Below are positions 49,245 to 62,764 of a DNA stretch of 64,000 nt, piece by piece. The DNA lies in contig NC_092569.1 of NCBI RefSeq assembly GCF_037975245.1, forward strand, positions 2,273,501 through 2,337,500, read 5' to 3'. A program made the position numbers and the translations under genes. How positions within the stretch are numbered: the stretch's first letter is position 1; every line of letters begins with the position of its first letter. The notes beneath the pieces are model-generated. The model worked only from the letters and a program-made list of their open reading frames with translations, made no database searches and was not told where the DNA came from. The stretch is from Apostichopus japonicus (lineage: Eukaryota; Echinodermata; Holothuroidea; Aspidochirotida; Stichopodidae).

Positions 49245-49574
49245 AATGAGCTGAAGGTTTCCAACGTGCAGTGTGGAATAATTTTGTCTTTTCCTAAAAT
49301 TATCTTATTGTCTGTCAGCTAAAGGTCGCTTTTAATGATTATATTTTTAGATAACAAAGCTGTGTGGATCATGCATACCAGAAACTTCCTAGTAATTAGT
49401 TATCTAAAGAGAATCATTTCGTTATGACGTAAAAGAAACTACCACACTTTTTTTACCTTATGTTTTAACACCTTCTTAGTGACACAATAGTGTCAGTATT
49501 AAATAATAACTGGATTTACCCCCTGAAATTCCATCCAATGCCTGTAAGATGTTGATAGCCACTGCAGATATAAT

Positions 49575-49647
49575 AGTACTGTCGCAGGAGTGTAATACTG
49601 TCGCAGTAGTACTGTCGCAGTAGTACTGTCGCAATAGAACTGTCGCA
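49575..49647. repeat. Short tandem repeat of TACTGTCGCAGTAG
   Basis: Five imperfect copies of about 13-17 bp. Confidence 0.8.
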
Positions 49648-50295
49648 TGGGGCACTGACCAGAGAGAGCTTACACCCTACCATGATGTTGTTTTGATGTG
49701 GGGTTGATAGTACAGGATTTCGAAGAAGCGTTGCGGCATTTTAATTTTTTTGTATTTCTAATCCGTTCTTGGTAATTGATTTTGAGAAGGCTTGATCATC
49801 TATTAGTTTTATAGAAAGAAAAACAACAAGCCAATACTCTTTAACAGCTGCTGCATGACATAGCGATGGAAATATTTCTCAGACACGACCTGATTAGCTA
49901 CAAGCAAGAAAAAAACAAAAAAGCATACGGAGATAGAAAACGAAAATAGATCGACACGGACGTAAATTATGACTACACTGAAATGTTTGTTGTTTTACGG
50001 AAATTAATTTCTTCAATCAATCGCAAATAGCTTGTAACAACACTCCGTCAGGCTCTTTCTCAACGCCTAGGATTGAAACAACGGAGAGTCGCAACAAAAT
50101 GCTGATGGAAACGGCTGAAGTGATTAAGATCCAGGTTTGGCATGATGTCATATAAAAGTTAACAGAAAGGAAGAACGAACAGTGTGCTGTGTGTAATTTG
50201 AATGTATACGGTCCATTAATGCATCATGATTGTTTCATTCTGCCATGCATGGCGACCACTCCGCCTCCTATTAACAATTTATAAGTTAATGTATG
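49648..50295. other. Non-coding stretch
   Basis: Nothing recognised. Confidence 0.5.
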
Positions 50296-50445
50296 ATATA
50301 TATGTTGCCTATACATATAGCCTATATATATATATATATATGTAGTCTATATTTATGTAGCCTATATATGTATAAATATACAACGTATATAGTCTACATA
50401 TATAGTCTACATATATAGTCTATATATATGTTGCATTTATGTATG

Positions 50446-50500
<55 letters not shown>

Positions 50501-50515
50501 GTATATATATATAGT
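50296..50515. repeat. TA/TATG-rich tract with TAGCCTATA and TAGTCTACA words
   Basis: Imperfect low-complexity array leading into the AGTC repeat. Confidence 0.85.
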
Positions 50516-50535
50516 TAGTGAGTGAGTGATTTAGC

Positions 50536-50659
50536 TAGTCAGTCAGTCAGTCAGTCAGTCAGCTAGTCAGTCAGTCAGTCAGTCAGTCAGTCAGTCAGTC
50601 AGTCAGTCAGTCAGTCAGTCAGTCAGTCAGTCAGTCAGTCAGTCAGTCAGTCAGTCAGT
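50536..50659. repeat. (AGTC)n microsatellite, about 31 units
   Basis: Tetranucleotide tract with only one or two interruptions near its left end. Confidence 0.97.
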
Positions 50660-51722
50660 TAGTTTAAACATATTTAATATTATACTGAGAAATGGTGAAG
50701 GTTAAACAGCTGAGTACCGAAGTTAAATATAAGAATATGAGATGATATCATGCATTATTGTGGTTCACTTAGCAGAACGACATCTACTCCCTTCGTGCTC
50801 TAAAGGTGCATAGAGGCTTAATCTGTCAACCCAGAAACCCGCAGACTTGGAAAGGAGGCTCTGTCTATACATTTGCAAGGCCCGGAACCAATTACGGGGA
50901 TCTGGGAAACATTGGATAGGAATAATGAATTGGAACTCCATCTCGTTTGAAATTAGGATTTTAGATTCTATTATTCAATTCAAGCGCTGTCTTTAAAACC
51001 TTTCTTTTCTCTCTACTCTATTAGTGATTGTATACATTCAGCACTCGTAAAGCGCGTCCAACAACTTTTGTTGGAGTCTGCGCTAATTAATACTAGTTAT
51101 TATTATTATTATTATTATATATTAAAGGTAAATTGAAGACTTCCGAAAGGGACCCCGTGATGTTTTAGTCCATGTGACCTAGCCCTCGACGATACGAAGC
51201 TAGCTGTAGATCTTTTGCACAGAGTTGCTTGTGACGGTGTGGGAACATACTATTTTTGTCAGAGGAAATATCAACTAACATGCATTGGATATCTATAACA
51301 ATGAGGTTTATTGTCATCGTCTTTATAAATATTATCCTTTTTTTCTTAAATACACTCAAAAGTTATTGAGTATTGGTACCCGAAGCTTTCAGCATAGTAA
51401 AATATTACTAGGAAAAAACAAAAACAAATAGTTTACCTGTCTGTTCTGAACGTCCAAACGATTTACTCCCTGACATGAATGTTCAGTTTTAGACTTATTA
51501 ACTTAGTGATGCGAACTTATTATAGATAAAACATGTTTATAAAAAAAAACGGAAACATTCAGAACATTCAGAACATGAACAGCCGTTAAATGACTTGATT
51601 ACATATATTTAGTGGCAATACTAATGACATTGTAGAGGGTAATACACAAAAGTGTATGCTTCACTGCCACGACTTTCAATCCCAAGTAATATATTATTCA
51701 GTAAAATGTGAAAGTTGACGTA

Positions 51723-51724
<2 letters not shown>

Positions 51725-51762
<38 letters not shown>
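51725..51762. repeat. (TA)n microsatellite
   Basis: Pure TA tract. Confidence 0.9.
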
Positions 51763-51763
<1 letters not shown>

Positions 51764-52957
51764 TATAATAAGGGCTCTTTACAGTGCGATACATCTGTAG
51801 GAGCTTGATAACACCTGCCAGTATTTATCGTTGACTACTTTTTGTTTGTACATGTTAACTACTGTTACACATATGCTAATGAAGTGACGACGCAGTTGCA
51901 ATTGTAGAATCGACGTGACTGTATAGTTTAATCTTTAGAGAGTGTTGTTACGGAAATGCAAACGCAGGGACATCTTTGTAACCGTAATTGATGTAGCTAC
52001 ATTAAGCCTACAAGCCGACGAGTAACGTATTGATTGTAAATTCAGTCTTACTCAATTTTCCGAGAAAAATAGGCACCAACTCGGTAAAAGATATTAGTTA
52101 AGTAGCATTATAATGGATGTAAACCAAATTGAACTTTTACCTATCACAAGAATACTTAAAGGGCTAGACTTAAATCTGAAGAATCTTTTCGGCAATTTCT
52201 TGCAGCAATAGATGGACACCTTTTATTTGTTAACAAAATTTGTTACCTCATCTTGAATTGATTGATTAATAAGTTGAATAATTGCCACATTTGCAGCTGG
52301 TGGATACATGGAGGATGATATGAAGCCAAACCCGCGCATTTGTCTCCTCTTTAACTTTCACGTATAGGTGACCTAAACACGCTACATCATCATACTATAC
52401 CAAACCATTACACAATCGAAGAGCTTGTACGACTCAGTGTTTTCCATAGGCGCTTAAGAATGCATATTCATTCGTAATTATGCATCATCTGTATTTAATC
52501 ATATGATAATATTAGGAGAAAAATGTTGAGATAAGATTTTTTTTATGAGTGTTTTTGTTTTTGTTTTGTAGATATATCCACATTGCAATTATTGTGGAAC
52601 ATCATCATCATCATAACAAATATGAATGTGTGCACGAAGGAGCATGCCAACATTAACTGTAAGAGAAATCCAATTACTCTCGGCGTTAGGCAATAAGATT
52701 GGCGCAAAGTGAAAACGATTCTGTTATTATCATTCCATCTTTTCGATGAAAACAAAACCGGCTTGCAAGAGAACCTCAACTTAATTGCATCGTTTCCCAT
52801 CGAAATAGACAGTGAGGCAACCCTTCGAGCGATCGTACAGCCTCCCCCACTAATAAACATACTAAAGACAAGGGAAAATGCCAGTTTTCATTGTAATATA
52901 TGTTAAAAGGCTACAGAAATTCAACGCTAAGAGTCAGGAACCACCTAAAGTAGGTCT

Positions 52958-52963
<6 letters not shown>

Positions 52964-53005
<42 letters not shown>
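52964..53005. repeat. (TA)n microsatellite
   Basis: Pure TA tract. Confidence 0.9.
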
Positions 53006-53007
<2 letters not shown>

Positions 53008-56000
53008 TACATTTAGTAAACATGTGTTGACAATTTGTACAACACCCTTGTCCGTTGATCTTTAGATCTTTAGATATCGTGTCTTCCGCTACAGGACAAT
53101 TGTGATGTCATCCCATGCATAGCGCTCATGTGACTAATTTTTAATAACTTCTTATGTGGAAGCTAAAAGAAAGCTTATGTATTAAACTGCTCGCTAAATT
53201 AGTTTTTCATTATATTTAGTTAATCAGTTCACTATATTCATCCCCCTCTTTGACCGTAGGCTATGTTTAACTTCTATGAAAAATAAAATTCGATGTGGTA
53301 AACATGAAAACTCCACATGGTAATTTCATTAGCCATACATTATAGCTCGGAAATACTAAAAAACCTGCATTGCCTGGGGGCAGCACGCAGATATAATGAT
53401 TCATCAATCAGACCAATGAAGGATACAGAGAACAGCAAGTTTCATCGTTGGAACCTGTTGTGTTGGTGGTGAGATACGAACTAAATATTAAAACAGCTGC
53501 CACCTCGTGTAATGAGAATTATAGCAAAAGGTGCAACTTTTACAAAACCAATCATTCTGACGTGTAGAAAGTCCTGGTCATCTTTCATCTCGCTGCAATG
53601 GAAAGTATTTATAAACCGGCGCGTTGCGTTTCATTAGATCGTTATTAAAACTTTTCACTCTAGAAAGTTTTTAATTATTAATTGATCTCAGATGTTGGTC
53701 ACGTAAAGTGTCTACCCAGAAGTCTTCGATAGTGACGAATTAAAGTAAAGTATTAAGTATTTTCCTATAGCCATGCATATATTATAAATGTGTATATATA
53801 TAAACTGTCTAAATAACACTTAATCTGAACCCTTTTCAAACATATCCTTATTTCATGACGTCACACCTTTACCAGAATAGGTAATTAGAATATTTCATCC
53901 TTTGTCCTTATGTCATCTAAGAGGAATCGGACAAGGAATGCATTTTTCACTTTGATAGCTCGTGTCACTCTGTAGGGAATGACGTGAACAGCGGACATTC
54001 AAAGTATACTGGCAGATCAGCGGGGCCTTAAAGTTGTTTTAACAGCTAAGTGCAAACGCTGACGTCAGAAATAAGATTCCTACGCGTTCTCCGTTCAGAA
54101 GAATTGAGAAGAAGTTGTAGGTCGGTATGATACAGTTTCTTTTGTCATGATTGAAATATATAAAAAAAAACTTAGATTTCTTATTTACTGAAACCAACAT
54201 GATCGCCCTTGCTGGAAATTGCATTCTTGTAAAGGCAATTAAAGCTCGCGCCATTAGTTTCTTTGGCAACACTCTGTCTTGGAAGCCCTAATGTGCGTGA
54301 CCACTCTGCGGGCGAGAAAAGACTGTCACCGTCTGCAAACGCCGGAGAGGATGTTTAACTCAATTAGCTCAAATAATCTTGTATATCTGAGAGAAACATA
54401 ATTCATGTATATTTGTGAGGAAAAGCAGCTGTTATCGTTGTTCATATGCAGCCACTGGCTTACCAAATTGCATACAGTGTAAGCTACTTGTGATTTTACA
54501 CGCGTAGGTGTTGAGAGACATGTGCTACACACATTGGAATGAGTGTCTAATTTCTTAAGTACTCTCGCCTGGAAGGTGCAAGGAGCTACGAATTCGTTAG
54601 GCCTTGTAAGTATATCATGAGTCTTGTTGCTTCTAAGGAAAGCATTATGCAATGTAAAACGTTATGTTTGTTTCTAGGTTTTTAAAGTGTTGAATTTTCA
54701 TAATATGGATGGCATTCTACAGATCTGGGAGTGTTGTAGTTTCGAAACAGGTCTGATTTCTGTACACTAACACTGATTAGTATGAGCCTAAATGTCATGA
54801 ACATTTATGCATTGTTTAAACAGGAAAATGTCGGCGATATGTGTATATTTATATATGACGTTTTAGCATGCTAAGAAATCTGTTTTAGTATATGCAGTTC
54901 AGATTCGATCCTCATAGGATATACTTTCTGAATGGGTTTGTTCCAGTGAATTAAATATTTTTTTTTTTTCCTCTGTACCACAGTGAAGTATTTCTCCAAA
55001 TTAGTTATAAAGTTATGAGCAAACACATTTTATTTACAGTTGTACCTATACTGTATACATGGGCCGCGTTAACTTTACAAAACTAATACTGTTAACTCAT
55101 ACTGTTAACTCATACTGTCACCACATTAAACTCACTAAAGTTCTAAGCATTTTTTGAATTATTGACGAATCTATAAGTATAAGTTAGTTTAAACCAAATA
55201 AACATTTGCCTGGCGTATAAGAAGCGTAAGTGCCAGTGAAAAGTGTGACATAATCAAACAAGTGTTGTAAGCATGCATAACTTAGAGCTATTTGGAAAAG
55301 AAAAAAGGGGGAGGCAAAATCTCAATCGTAAGTTACAATCTGATCTTTTCCTCCGTAATATTTGGGAAAATTCCGTCTAGAGTGAATTTGCATAGGATGA
55401 CAAGTGCGTTCTTTTTGGTATACATATAGAATGACAATATGAACTATCGTTCTTGACATTATGAGTCAATAAAGTTGATAGTGATGTGCATTAATCTCTC
55501 ATCTTACCAATCCCGCCCCATCTTCCGCCCCATTCCTCCCCTTCCCCTCCCACAATCTATATTCATTACTTTAATATACCTCGTACTCACAAAACATGCA
55601 ATAAGAAACGATCGATATTAGATGTTATTACACGTAATTGGATCATATTTGCAAATTATGGATATCGTTTCATATATCGATGTGCACATATCGATGACTT
55701 CCGGTTTGAATTTCTCCCGACGACTGCTGCCTCTCGGTTCTCGCCCAGGGATGTTTAAAGAAGGGGTGAGAGGCAAATTCCAAAGAACAGCTTTAACATT
55801 ATTGTTGTAGGAAGCCTCATAAATAAATGAGAATGCACAAAATAAGTTCAAAAGAGAATGTTAGAAACTTGATCGAAAAGAGCCTTTATAGTTCACCGAA
55901 ACTATGAATTGAGCCAATGTTGATGTATATAGAAATTCGAATCAATGATTAAACAAATTATACAGAGGCCTTGCGAGATTTCAACATTGAAACAGTAACT

Positions 56001-56195
56001 AATATACGGTTGAGCAATACATTTGTATGATATGTAATAAATGTTTCACATCAAAGGCAATAAAGACTTCCATTTGGAAAATTAAAGGTTTCTGATGTTC
56101 ATTGAAAACTTTGAACAATATTAACTAGCAACCTCAATGAGATCATGAGGGGGGGGGGGGGTGGACGAACGTTTCAGATCATGGTGAATAACACA

Positions 56196-56588
56196 CATAG
56201 GCGTAGGAGCCCAATTTGATTTGGGGGGAGGGGGCTGTAACGATTGGCCCGAAAAATATAACCAAAATTTTTCGCGCGCTCCGTGCGCATTCCACCCGTT
56301 GATGTGCATATCATATAGGCATGCATCAGTTATTACATCGCATGCCAATAACATACAATCATTTTCTGTGTTGTAACCCTTCCATATTGGTTATAATTAT
56401 TGGGAAAGTCATTACAATATTAATGAAAAGAAAAATATAAGTTTAACCATTGAAAAACACTTGCAGATTATTTTTTTTTCAGTAGGTGCCCGAAAAATTC
56501 TCAGCATATTGCCCGAATTTTTACACAAATTTTTGGTTGGGGGGGGGCTGCAGCCCCCAGCCCCCTGCCTCCTACGCCTACGCCTATG
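56196..56588. mobile_element. hAT-type non-autonomous element, 393 bp
   Basis: Perfect 8-bp target duplication ATAACACA (56188-56195 and 56589-56596). Ends CATAGGCGTAGGAG and CATAGGCGTAGGCGTAGGAG. No coding capacity. Confidence 0.85.
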
Positions 56589-56596
56589 ATAACACA

Positions 56597-58069
56597 TTAA
56601 TTACACCAGCATACCTGCGTTTAGAAACCATGATTTCTTTCAATTGCAGTTCTTTACTGCAGATGATAAGCCATAACTGCCCCAATCGAAACAGTTATTA
56701 TTAAGAGTAAAAATGCTCATATTGAGAAACTTGTTACTTTGTCACTGGTTTGGGGGAGAGAAGCATTATTGCATAAATCATATAACCTTCCATAAAGCTT
56801 TTGCTCAGACTTGAGATGAACTAAGGTAATTTATTGCAGATCTAAGTCGTTCAACACAGTATAACGACACGCGGAAATGCAACTCTTTTATGAGCATTCA
56901 TAAGTTATATATAGGCCTCTTTTGGAAGTGAAAATCGGTCGTAATTGCAAGAGGTACATAATTATGCTGAGCATGAGTGGAGATGAGACTGTCTCTCTCT
57001 ATCTTATACTATCTCCACCTCCATCTCCTCTCTCTTTGAATTTGGGTAACGCTGTTAATGGGTATTTATTGTAGCTGGGTGCTATGCATTCTACATCATG
57101 TACACTGCGTGTAAAGCGAGAGCTGTTTCAAACTGACATGAAAGGGCAAAAGGGGGTTACAGTAAAACCCGAATCCTTCCTTTTTCGATTACCATATGGT
57201 GATTACGTGTAACTACTCATTTACAAACATAACCATATCTACATTTCATGTAACTGGAGTTGTGACATTGGTTGCCACTTTCCAAAAACACTGAATATGG
57301 TTACTACTTCTATCTACTTGAGGTGTTTCTGACACCCAATTATGCTGTGCACTCTACCCTATCGTTAGCCTTCTTTAGCATTGGAAAATGACAAGTTTCG
57401 ACACGTTTCATATTATGTAAAACAAGTAGGTGCAACCAACTGCCATAAAGGAATATGTTACACTCAGTTAAGAGATGGCAGCAGACGAACAGATTGGCCC
57501 AGCGCCCCCCCCCCTTTAAAAAAAAGAGAGAATAATTAGCAAACGAGATTTAAACCTAATGTTTCATATGTTTTATATAAAACGGATAATGTGAATTGTA
57601 CTTGTGTAGATTATGTAAATTGTCTGTCTGGAAGTAACACGAAGGTTACCTTTTACGTAGTTTCTTACGTGAAGGAGGTCGGCAGGTAAAAACCCAAAAC
57701 CTTTCCTATTAATTTCTCTTCACTACTTTTTTCCAATTTCTCCGTGGCATATGCTGATGAGCTGAGTGCTTAAGCAATTAAAAAGGTGAAAGTGTATACA
57801 GATGGACTTCTTTCCAATATGGCTCTAAGGTTAAATAGTATAGGGAAATGAAATGAAATGAAATGAATGCATGGCTGGACATGGCGTGACATAGTGAGAA
57901 GAGAATTACGGCCGGTGGAGCGTACGATTCTGCAAATGGTGTAAATTCTTGAGATACCCCAAACTGTTGATTTTTTATATTAAGAACATTATTTTTTATT
58001 TTACTTCCTATGTGCGTCATGTTCTGCAGTTCAACATGCATAAGTAGAGTATGCTATTAGCCTAACATG
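56597..58069. other. Non-coding stretch
   Basis: AT-rich, with a C9 run at about 57,505. No gene seen. Confidence 0.5.
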
Positions 58070-58070
58070 G

Positions 58071-58162
<92 letters not shown>
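58070..58162. repeat. (TA)n microsatellite, about 46 units
   Basis: Long pure TA tract; the YIYI ORF over it is an artefact. Confidence 0.95.
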
Positions 58163-58166
<4 letters not shown>

Positions 58167-58334
58167 TGTGCAGGTTTTTAAGGGGTTGCTTTTTTTTATA
58201 TTTTTATGTCACAACATATAGTTTGGTCCAAATTGTGAGCGTGGCAAAAAGATAAGGCCTCTAATAAAACCAAGGTTCCTAACTGTTTACAGCTTGTATG
58301 AACTATTGAATCCCTACAATTCAGTGCATGACAG

Positions 58335-58925
58335 CAGTGAATTATTGTGTATCCGATGTTTGTATTATCGAGCAGAGCAGAGTAAAGACCAAGAGAAACT
58401 TACAGTTAATAATGTAATCAGTTGACATTTATTATTAACACAATAAATATTGGTTACTAAGGCCTAACATGAATAGACATGAATATTTAAAGGGAACCTG
58501 TAGCGGTTCTTAATATTTTTCTTTTCTTTCTTAGTCACATCTTTTCACTTTAAAATCATGTATTAGGACAATTCTTGAATTACTTTGTACCCGATATTTG
58601 CATTATCATGTGACTATGCATATTTCATATTTATAAACGTATTCGTGTAACGTCAGCAGTGCATTATAATCTATTTCGACCGAATAAGAACATTCGGGAT
58701 TACAAGCAGAGTAAAGACCAAGAGACACTTAAAGTTAACACTATAATCATTGTAATCAGTAGACCTTTATTATTTACATAATCAATTTTGGTTACTAAGG
58801 CCTAACATGAATATTCATGAATATTTAAAAGAAACCTTCACCGGTTCTTATCTTTCTTTCTTTTTAGTGCAGATTTCTGTGATATCTTTTCACATTCAAA
58901 TCATGTATTATGACAATTTTCGTCC
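58335..58925. repeat. Tandem duplication, unit about 240-330 bp
   Basis: AGCAGAGTAAAGACCAAGAG at 58376 and 58705, GGTTACTAAGGCCTAACATG in both, and TGAATTA...CCGAT(G/A)TTTG at both unit starts. The second unit has about 90 bp extra. Confidence 0.85.
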
Positions 58926-59317
58926 ATATTCCAAAAATTCCTTGAATGTTTCTATGCATATCAACCTATTTCTATGACGTAGAGAATAACCTTCATCTTG
59001 TTGTTTTATCAGTATATATTCTTCCCACTGTTTTATTAATGTGCTGCTATTAAAGTAACTAGTTCGTACATAGACAATTTCTCTGGTACTTATTCATCAC
59101 TCTCTTAAGTACCTTTTATCTTATAATGATTTCACCTAATTAATACACGTTCTGCAACAGAATGAGAATTCCATTTAATTAAGAGGTGCTTATCTCGTTC
59201 GAAGGGATGCCCCTTCACAGCGGGTTCACTCTTATATCATTTTCTTACATTTTTTGAGTAATTTTAAATAAGAAAGAATGGAAAGGCTGAACAGAAAATA
59301 TCACATGCTAGGACCTT

Positions 59318-59503
59318 CTCGCTTCTCGGCCTTTTGGTTAAGATCATGTGTAGTATCTGTTCCCTTTCGAGGGGAATGGTGATGAACACCCGACGATGAT
59401 CACACAGTCACCGTCCCGATGCAAGGGGACTGGGGTTGAGAGCGGATCAGTCGTTCGGTAGTTTGGTTTTCGTGCCCAGGTTCTTTCCTGGGCGACTTTT
59501 TCT
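59318..59503 (+). ncRNA. U2 snRNA-headed RNA gene or element
   Basis: From 59319, TCGCTTCTCGGCCTTTTGG continues through GTGTAGTATCTGTTC. About 44 of the first 47 nt match metazoan U2, including stem-loop I and the branch-point-recognition GTAGTA. After TCTGTTC the match stops. The rest is still highly foldable: a hairpin TTCCCTT/GAGGGGAA, GTCCC/GGGAC at about 59,413-59,431, and a perfect 7-bp GCCCAGG/CCTGGGC hairpin at 59474-59493, then GACTTTTTCTT, like a pol III stop. I see no clear Sm site (AUUUUUG). It could be a chimeric U2 retropseudogene, an snRNA-headed SINE, or a divergent U2 variant. Confidence 0.6.
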
Positions 59504-60008
59504 TAAAATATAGGACCTTTGCGGTTTTTTGATGGTTGTTTGTTACCAAAGAACAATGTGCTAACGTAGGCCCTAACGGCACTATACATGTTCATTGCTG
59601 TATGGAAATGATTAATTATACAACACGTGAGTGGTAAAGAGCTACGATTGCTTCGAAACTATAAACATTATAAAGGGAGCATTAATGTTATAATGTGTAG
59701 CGAGCGCATTCTGCAAAGATCGCAAGAAGCTTTTTGAAGAACGTTATTCTTTAGGTTGCTTGTTATGTTTGATACCGACTGCGAAAGCAATAGATAGAGT
59801 TAGGCTATAATTTTCAATGCACCTGCTCATCCATAACCGTATTATATAGCCTTAGCAATTCTAATCAGCCATAACGTTCCAACTACTTTACTACTAGATT
59901 GGTATTGTAATACTAACCCTGACCTAACCGTGTCTGAGAGTATAACTTTTACGACTGTTAGAATTATAAAAGCTCTATCGGTAGGCATAATATTTTAGTA
60001 AAGTCATA
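59504..60008. other. Non-coding stretch after the U2-like element
   Basis: Nothing recognised. Confidence 0.5.
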
Positions 60009-60016
60009 GTCTAGCC

Positions 60017-60520
60017 CAGGGGTTTCCTAACTGGGGTGCATGAACCCCATGGGGTGTGTGAGTCCATCCCAGGAGGTTCTAGTTTCTGAAAGTAAAAACC
60101 AGAGTACTTTTTTTGTTGAACTAAATTCTGATATATCATATAATTTAGTAATGTACAAAAGTCGTACCTATCGACCATCTCTTTTCGCGTTCCATACGAA
60201 TACATTGCCATAGTAGTATACCGTACCGTGAATTTGATAAAGAAAAAAAAAACAGGAGCATCCGTCTCATCGTGTGTGCTGGGTGATCGATTCGTGATAT
60301 AATTCGTGATCTTATCCTGAAGTTTCCAAATAAATATTTGTTCATCTCTTGTTTTTTTTCATTACAATGTTACACTATGAACTTGATCTTTTACGAAGCA
60401 CTCTTAAACGTATTATAGTATCATAATGACTCAGATCGTGTCTCGAAAATTTGGGGGTTCGTGGACAACTCTGACATCCACAGGGGGTTCGTGGGGGTGG
60501 GATAAAGTTAGGGAACCCTG
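60017..60520. mobile_element. hAT-type non-autonomous element, 504 bp
   Basis: Perfect 8-bp target duplication GTCTAGCC (60009-60016 and 60521-60528). Ends CAGGGGTTTCCTAACT and CAGGGTTCCCTAACTT, the classic hAT terminal form. No transposase. Confidence 0.9.
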
Positions 60521-60528
60521 GTCTAGCC

Positions 60529-62764
60529 AGTAGGTCTAGTCGGCGTAGAAGTGCACTATCACTAAATGTATTTCATGAACTTGGTAATACAGCCCCTATG
60601 CTCAGTACTATTGGTCTACCTTCTGCAACTATTCAACTTAGGTCCTCGGTAATTCGTACTGTGTGTAGACTATACAGTAGCATCAAGCCATCCGAAGAGT
60701 ACTAGTTGTGAGAATTCATTGTTCATGTTTCATCAAATGTCAGCAACATTTGAAGATAGACACATACAACATACTTGGGATGAGATAATATTGATGACAA
60801 TAGGTACGGAAACTTCATTCAAAATGTGACGAGAATGAAATGTATACATGCAGCTAAAATTGTATCTAGATTTTAGAGATTACCAGTTGTAAGGCTATAT
60901 AGCTGCTAACTGTTGTTCACAAAAACTTTAATGTAAACTGGATCGCAACCTTTCTTGCACTTACAATGATGTATTGTACATCAATTTCAACCTCCAGTTA
61001 TTAGTTCCTCCAGAATGGAATGAAAATGACATTGGAATCATGAAATGTCATAGAAAGTGTCTGGGCGGCAAAACTTTCTTTAACCAATGAAGGGAGCCAT
61101 TCATTATGTAGGTCTACTGTTTAATTTTCATGTAGTGCAAAACTGTCACTCAGTGCTGTCGATTTATCCAAAAATTGTGTGAATGCACAACCTACAAATT
61201 TTTCATATGGATAATTCATCATTAAAAACAACCCCCTCAGTAACGGTTTCACTCTCTGGAGCACTAGGTTTTTCATAACCAACTCTTAAAACATTGCAGG
61301 TTCATCAATCAACGTGGTTTAATAACTTGATATTCAATGCAGCACAGAAGAGTTAGGCTCACGAGAACTAACACAAACACAAAATCAGTATTTCACTATA
61401 TTCGGTAATGGCAATGAATTACATATCAGTCAAAGCACACTTGCGTTTGACTTCACCCACGTGTGCTCTGTTGTCAAACATGAATCATTTAGGGCTGGAA
61501 TGTTTCGGTAATATATTCATCTGGTTGTCTTATTACAATATTTCAGACGTTTGACATTTGCTTTATAAACATTGAACGTTATTGTCTTGAACAGTTATAG
61601 AAGCGATTTTGACTAGAACTCAAGTTGATTAGACTTTACATAAATTATATCATTATAAGTTTTTGCCAAAGTCAATACAAATAGTAACTTTATTTGGAGG
61701 AATTAAATATTGAAATATATAACCTGTCACCTTTAAGTATATTCCTTTGATATCTTTTCTTTTGAAAGAATTTATTGCATTAAAGCAATTAATTGTATAA
61801 AATATTCCTTCCATACTTTTTAACAATGATTAACGTTTCATCATACTTTCATATTCTTGTAAAGAAAGGTAGATTTGACAATGATTTTTTATGTCTTCTT
61901 CTTCTTAATAAAAAATATGGGATAACAGAAGCAGGGTTTTGCAGACGCTCCGAGTTTTCTTTGAATTTTACAATATTTCATACGAAGTTGATGACCTTAT
62001 TTTAAGAGCAAGAATTCTCGTTATTTCCCGTGGTTATTGAAATGGGAATCTATTCAGGGATGTTTATAAAGATGGTAAAAAATATATTGGAAATAAACTA
62101 AACTAGGCAATCTGATCAGAACGTGATAATGACCCTCCTAGGAATGAACCCTTTCACAGGTTCAGTCCCCCCTTTTTTTGTTATCATATCTTGCGTTATT
62201 TATTGTTAGATTAAATTTAACTTTTTATGAGAAAAAAACGGTCACTCGTAAATTAAAAGCAAACATTAATCGTTTGTTCTTTAAGAAAATGTTAGCAATG
62301 ATCAAATGACCTTATCAAATTACACCAAGGGAAAACAAATGAAAGAAGTAGAGGTAGCTACATTCTTCATTAATCAAACAGGTTTCTGGTAACTATTAGA
62401 TTTGGGAATTGGGAGCTGGTGTTGCGTTGGTGTTGCGTAGTAGCATTCTTTGCTAGGCCATTCCTGTGATCATTCTGGATATTACCTAAAATGAAAAATA
62501 TGATCCGGAGAGGTGAGAGATAAGATGTCTCGATTTCGAATTTATTGATTGTTCATAACGTTCGGCGAAACTAATTATCGAGGTTACGTTTTAAACTGTA
62601 TGTCATCCACTTTCAATTAGAACCGTTAGCAGAGATAAATTATGCTAAATAAAACAATAATTGGATATTTATCATGAACTTTCACGATATATATTGTATT
62701 AACAAATATACTCGGACGGATGCAGTCAAATAACTTAAGTTTATATAGCTATAATATATATATA
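60529..62764. other. Non-coding stretch
   Basis: AT-rich unique sequence, no exon supported. Confidence 0.5.

Larger units (their letters stand above)
50660..56187. other. Long non-coding stretch
   Basis: Contains two (TA)n tracts. ORFs up to 108 codons (54,326-54,652; 52,543-52,860) show no domain, signal peptide or paired splice sites that I can support. Confidence 0.5.

Noticed and set aside
54326-54652. 108-codon minus-strand ORF
   Set aside because: No recognisable motif, no splice partners and composition typical of chance ORFs.
59318-59503. Ordinary U2 snRNA gene
   Set aside because: Match to U2 ends at about nt 47. No Sm site or U2 stem-loops III/IV sequence follows.
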